This document shows, one piece after another, positions 6,544 to 8,066 of a stretch of DNA of 8,066 nucleotides. Origin of the DNA: Thermomicrobiaceae bacterium (GTDB taxonomy: Bacteria > Chloroflexota > Chloroflexia > Thermomicrobiales > Thermomicrobiaceae). Within the stretch, counting starts at the first letter, position 1; every line of letters begins with the position of its first letter. The DNA lies in NCBI GenBank assembly GCA_007122555.1, contig SKTL01000072.1, forward strand, positions 1 to 8,066. Reading direction: 5' to 3'. The translations under genes and the position numbers were made by a program. The notes under the pieces are model-generated. The model was not told the DNA's origin. It saw only the letters and a program-made list of their open reading frames with translations, and did no database searches.

Positions 6544-7392
6544 TCACGCCGATTCCCGTTCAACGAATGCGACTCCAAGCCCCTTGGGGCCAATATGCGC
6601 CGATAACACTGGTGATAGCTCGGAGATAAACAGTTCGTCCTGGTTCAGTTTCGACGAGAGGCATTCGGCGACCAGGCCGATATCTTCAGCTCCCGCGGTG
6701 AACAGGACCGCCGCTGATTCGATCGCCGGAACCTCCTCGATCAACTGCAGCAATCCGGTGACCGCGCGGGCGTGGGTTCTGGTTCGCGCTTGCGGAACCA
6801 CGATGCCCTCCTCAATACGCAGCAGCGGTTTCAATTGCAGGACAGACCCGATAATCTCCGCCGCGCGTCCGATTCTGCCTCCCCGTCGCAGATGTTCCAA
6901 CGTATCGACCAGGAAGATCACGTGGGTGCGACTCAAGAGAGCTCTTGTCGCCGATTCAATCTCATCGATCGACGCGCCCGCCTGCGACATCCTGGCGGCC
7001 TGCCTCACGATCAATCCGAGTCCCATCGACGCGGTGCCGGAATCGATAACGCGGATATCAGGGCCGTTGAGAAAGAGATCACGAGCAGTGCAGGCGCTTG
7101 AGTAGGTCCCGCTCAGTTTGGACGAAATATGAATCGAGATGATCTGATCGTATTCATCGCTCAGACGCTCGTATTCTCTGGCGATTCGACCCGCAGACGG
7201 CGCCGACGTTGAGGGAACGTCATTCTCCGAGGTCAGGAGTTGCATGAATTGCTCAGGCATGATGCTAACGCGGTCCTCGAAAGACTCGCCGCCGATTCGA
7301 ATGTTGAGTGGCACGACGGCGATATCGAGTTGCTCGATAAGCTCTTCGGGCAAATCGGTTGTGCTATCGGTAACAATTGCGACCCTGGACAT
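6544..7392 (-). CDS. degV: DegV family fatty-acid-binding protein (FakB-like), first copy
   Basis: This 282-residue DegV/FakB protein directly follows FakA and is its most likely partner. Signatures in order are VAIVTDSTTDLP (4-15), VVPLNIRIGG (26-35), TSAPS (62-66), HISSKLSGT (88-96), DSGTASMGLG (117-126), VDTLEHLRRGGRIG (162-175), LKPL (187-190) and SAHIGPKGLG (264-273). It keeps His266 (codon 6595-6597), the residue missing from the second copy. However, it reads GPKGLG where the family normally has a Gly straight after the Pro. Thr62 and Ser94 fall at the expected carboxylate-binding positions. The ATG at 7392 is preceded by AAGGAG (7403-7408), ten bases upstream. The gene starts 29 bases after the fakA stop and ends 22 bases before the second degV. 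The two copies share the whole motif order but differ clearly in sequence, so the duplication is not recent. The fatty acid bound cannot be told from sequence. Confidence 0.95.
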   Translation of the reverse strand: MSRVAIVTDSTTDLPEELIEQLDIAVVPLNIRIGGESFEDRVSIMPEQFMQLLTSENDVPSTSAPSAGRIAREYERLSDEYDQIISIHISSKLSGTYSSACTARDLFLNGPDIRVIDSGTASMGLGLIVRQAARMSQAGASIDEIESATRALLSRTHVIFLVDTLEHLRRGGRIGRAAEIIGSVLQLKPLLRIEEGIVVPQARTRTHARAVTGLLQLIEEVPAIESAAVLFTAGAEDIGLVAECLSSKLNQDELFISELSPVLSAHIGPKGLGVAFVERESA

Positions 7393-7421
7393 TGCCTGTC
7401 AGCTCCTTACCCAGAACGTCG

Positions 7422-8066
7422 CTACTCCAGCGCGATAAGCAGATCGTAGTGAGGCTGGCCTCCGCTGGTAATCTCCAGGTCCAGGTCCGGGTAGGCTCCC
7501 TCAATCAGTGACTCCACTTGATCAACCAGATCCTGCTCAGCGGATTCGCCGACGAAAACCGTCGCCAGTTCGCAGTCCTCAGCGTCAGCCTTCTGCAGCA
7601 GATCGAGCAACGCTCGAGCTGAATCCGGGCCGGACACGCACGGAGTCCCATCCAGCACTCCCATGAACTCGCCTTCCCGGAACTCGAGATCCCCGATAAC
7701 CGCATCTCGATGCGCCCGAGTGAGGGACAGCGAACGCACGTCGCCGGCGGCGCTGGTCATGGACTCGACATTCTCCTCCAGTGTCGCGTCGAAGTTGAAT
7801 GCGGCGAGCGCTGCGATGCACTGCTGGACGGACTTCGTCGGTACGACATGAACGGTCTGGTCGCTCATTTCCGCGGCATGTCTGGCCGAGGCGATAATGT
7901 TGGAATCATTCGGCAACACGATGATTTCGGACTTGTTCAGGCTGTCAATCGCTTCCCGGATCTCGCCGGTGCTGGGGTTCATTGATGCGCCGCCGGAGAC
8001 GATCACATCGACTCCCATCCCGCGGAGCGCTCGACTGACTCCTTCGCCCGAGGCGACGGCGACGAT
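7422..8066 (-). CDS. fakA: Fatty acid kinase catalytic subunit FakA (YloV/DAK2-type), C-terminal part
   Basis: This is the C-terminal domain of FakA, the kinase subunit that phosphorylates fatty acids carried by FakB/DegV to acyl-phosphate. The frame is open to the right edge (first visible codon ATC at 8064-8066), giving 214 residues; the N-terminal ATP-binding DhaL-like kinase domain lies outside. Diagnostic segments, counted from the edge, are VAVASGEGVSRAL (2-14), VDVIVSGGASMNPSTGEI (19-36), the VLPNDSNI run (50-57), VVPTKSVQQ (74-82) and the closing YP.....ITSGGQPHYDLLIALE. These match the FakA tail, where the family typically reads GGQTMNPS, LPNN and PTRSVPQG. This copy has Cys83 in place of the usual Gly after the Gln. 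The ATG at 8018 is an internal Met, not the start. The gene stops 29 bases before the first degV, so kinase and carriers form one transcription unit. The promoter must lie beyond the window. Confidence 0.94.
   Translation of the reverse strand: MVAVASGEGVSRALRGMGVDVIVSGGASMNPSTGEIREAIDSLNKSEIIVLPNDSNIIASARHAAEMSDQTVHVVPTKSVQQCIAALAAFNFDATLEENVESMTSAAGDVRSLSLTRAHRDAVIGDLEFREGEFMGVLDGTPCVSGPDSARALLDLLQKADAEDCELATVFVGESAEQDLVDQVESLIEGAYPDLDLEITSGGQPHYDLLIALE

Noticed and set aside
6522..6593. Longer N-terminus for the second degV starting at 6593
   Set aside because: It would overlap the end of the preceding degV by 50 bases and add 24 residues unlike the family. The ATG at 6521 has a good Shine-Dalgarno at the right spacing.
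6544..6600. A possible frameshift near the C-terminus of the first degV, because its final motif reads GPKGLG and PVLSAH
   Set aside because: The frame runs on normally to a TGA at 6544-6546 at the usual family length, and the surrounding residues still fit the family, so substitutions are the simpler reading.
1..8066. Mobile element, CRISPR array, tRNA/rRNA, toxin-antitoxin or phage-defence genes
   Set aside because: I saw no direct repeat arrays, terminal inverted repeats, transposase or integrase motifs, or cloverleaf-like sequences, and supported genes fill nearly all of the window.

Overview
The window comes from a GC-rich bacterial chromosome. It is tightly packed, with short gaps between genes, SD-led starts and no mobile element, CRISPR array or RNA gene that I can see. 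The order fakA - degV - degV - recG resembles the yloV ... recG neighbourhood of Firmicutes. Together with the GC-rich composition, the RecG with a long N-terminal extension and an MqnA-like gene, it suggests a GC-rich monoderm-type lineage; Chloroflexota (Thermomicrobia-like) is my best guess. That placement is inference and was not tested.

Layout. Two gene sets point at each other. On the + strand, positions 1-2306 hold the tail of a GT4 glycosyltransferase, a second complete GT4 glycosyltransferase (start reassigned to the GTG at 604), and a flavin-reductase-like protein joined to it by a 4-base ATGA overlap. On the - strand, reading from the right edge leftwards, are the C-terminal part of FakA (cut by the window edge), two tandem DegV/FakB fatty-acid-binding proteins, a RecG helicase and a divergent MqnA-like protein. 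The two sets converge on a 23-base gap (2307-2329). A short hairpin there could be a weak shared terminator.

How the genes work together. FakA is the kinase subunit of fatty acid kinase. DegV/FakB proteins bind a fatty acid and present its carboxylate for phosphorylation to acyl-phosphate, which feeds phospholipid synthesis. One FakA with two adjacent, diverged FakB copies suggests a kinase served by two carriers of different acyl preference. RecG (replication fork regression, recombination repair) is linked by position, as in Firmicutes. The MqnA-like protein has a small-molecule-binding fold; its ligand is unknown. The + strand genes look like the end of a glycan or glycolipid assembly cluster, with a flavoenzyme of unknown role attached.

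I see no clearly new system. The most useful leads are the complementary changes in the C-terminal signature of the two FakB paralogues, the orphan MqnA-like gene behind recG, and the flavin reductase coupled to a glycosyltransferase. Every intergenic stretch is under 70 bases, so no large region is left unexplained.
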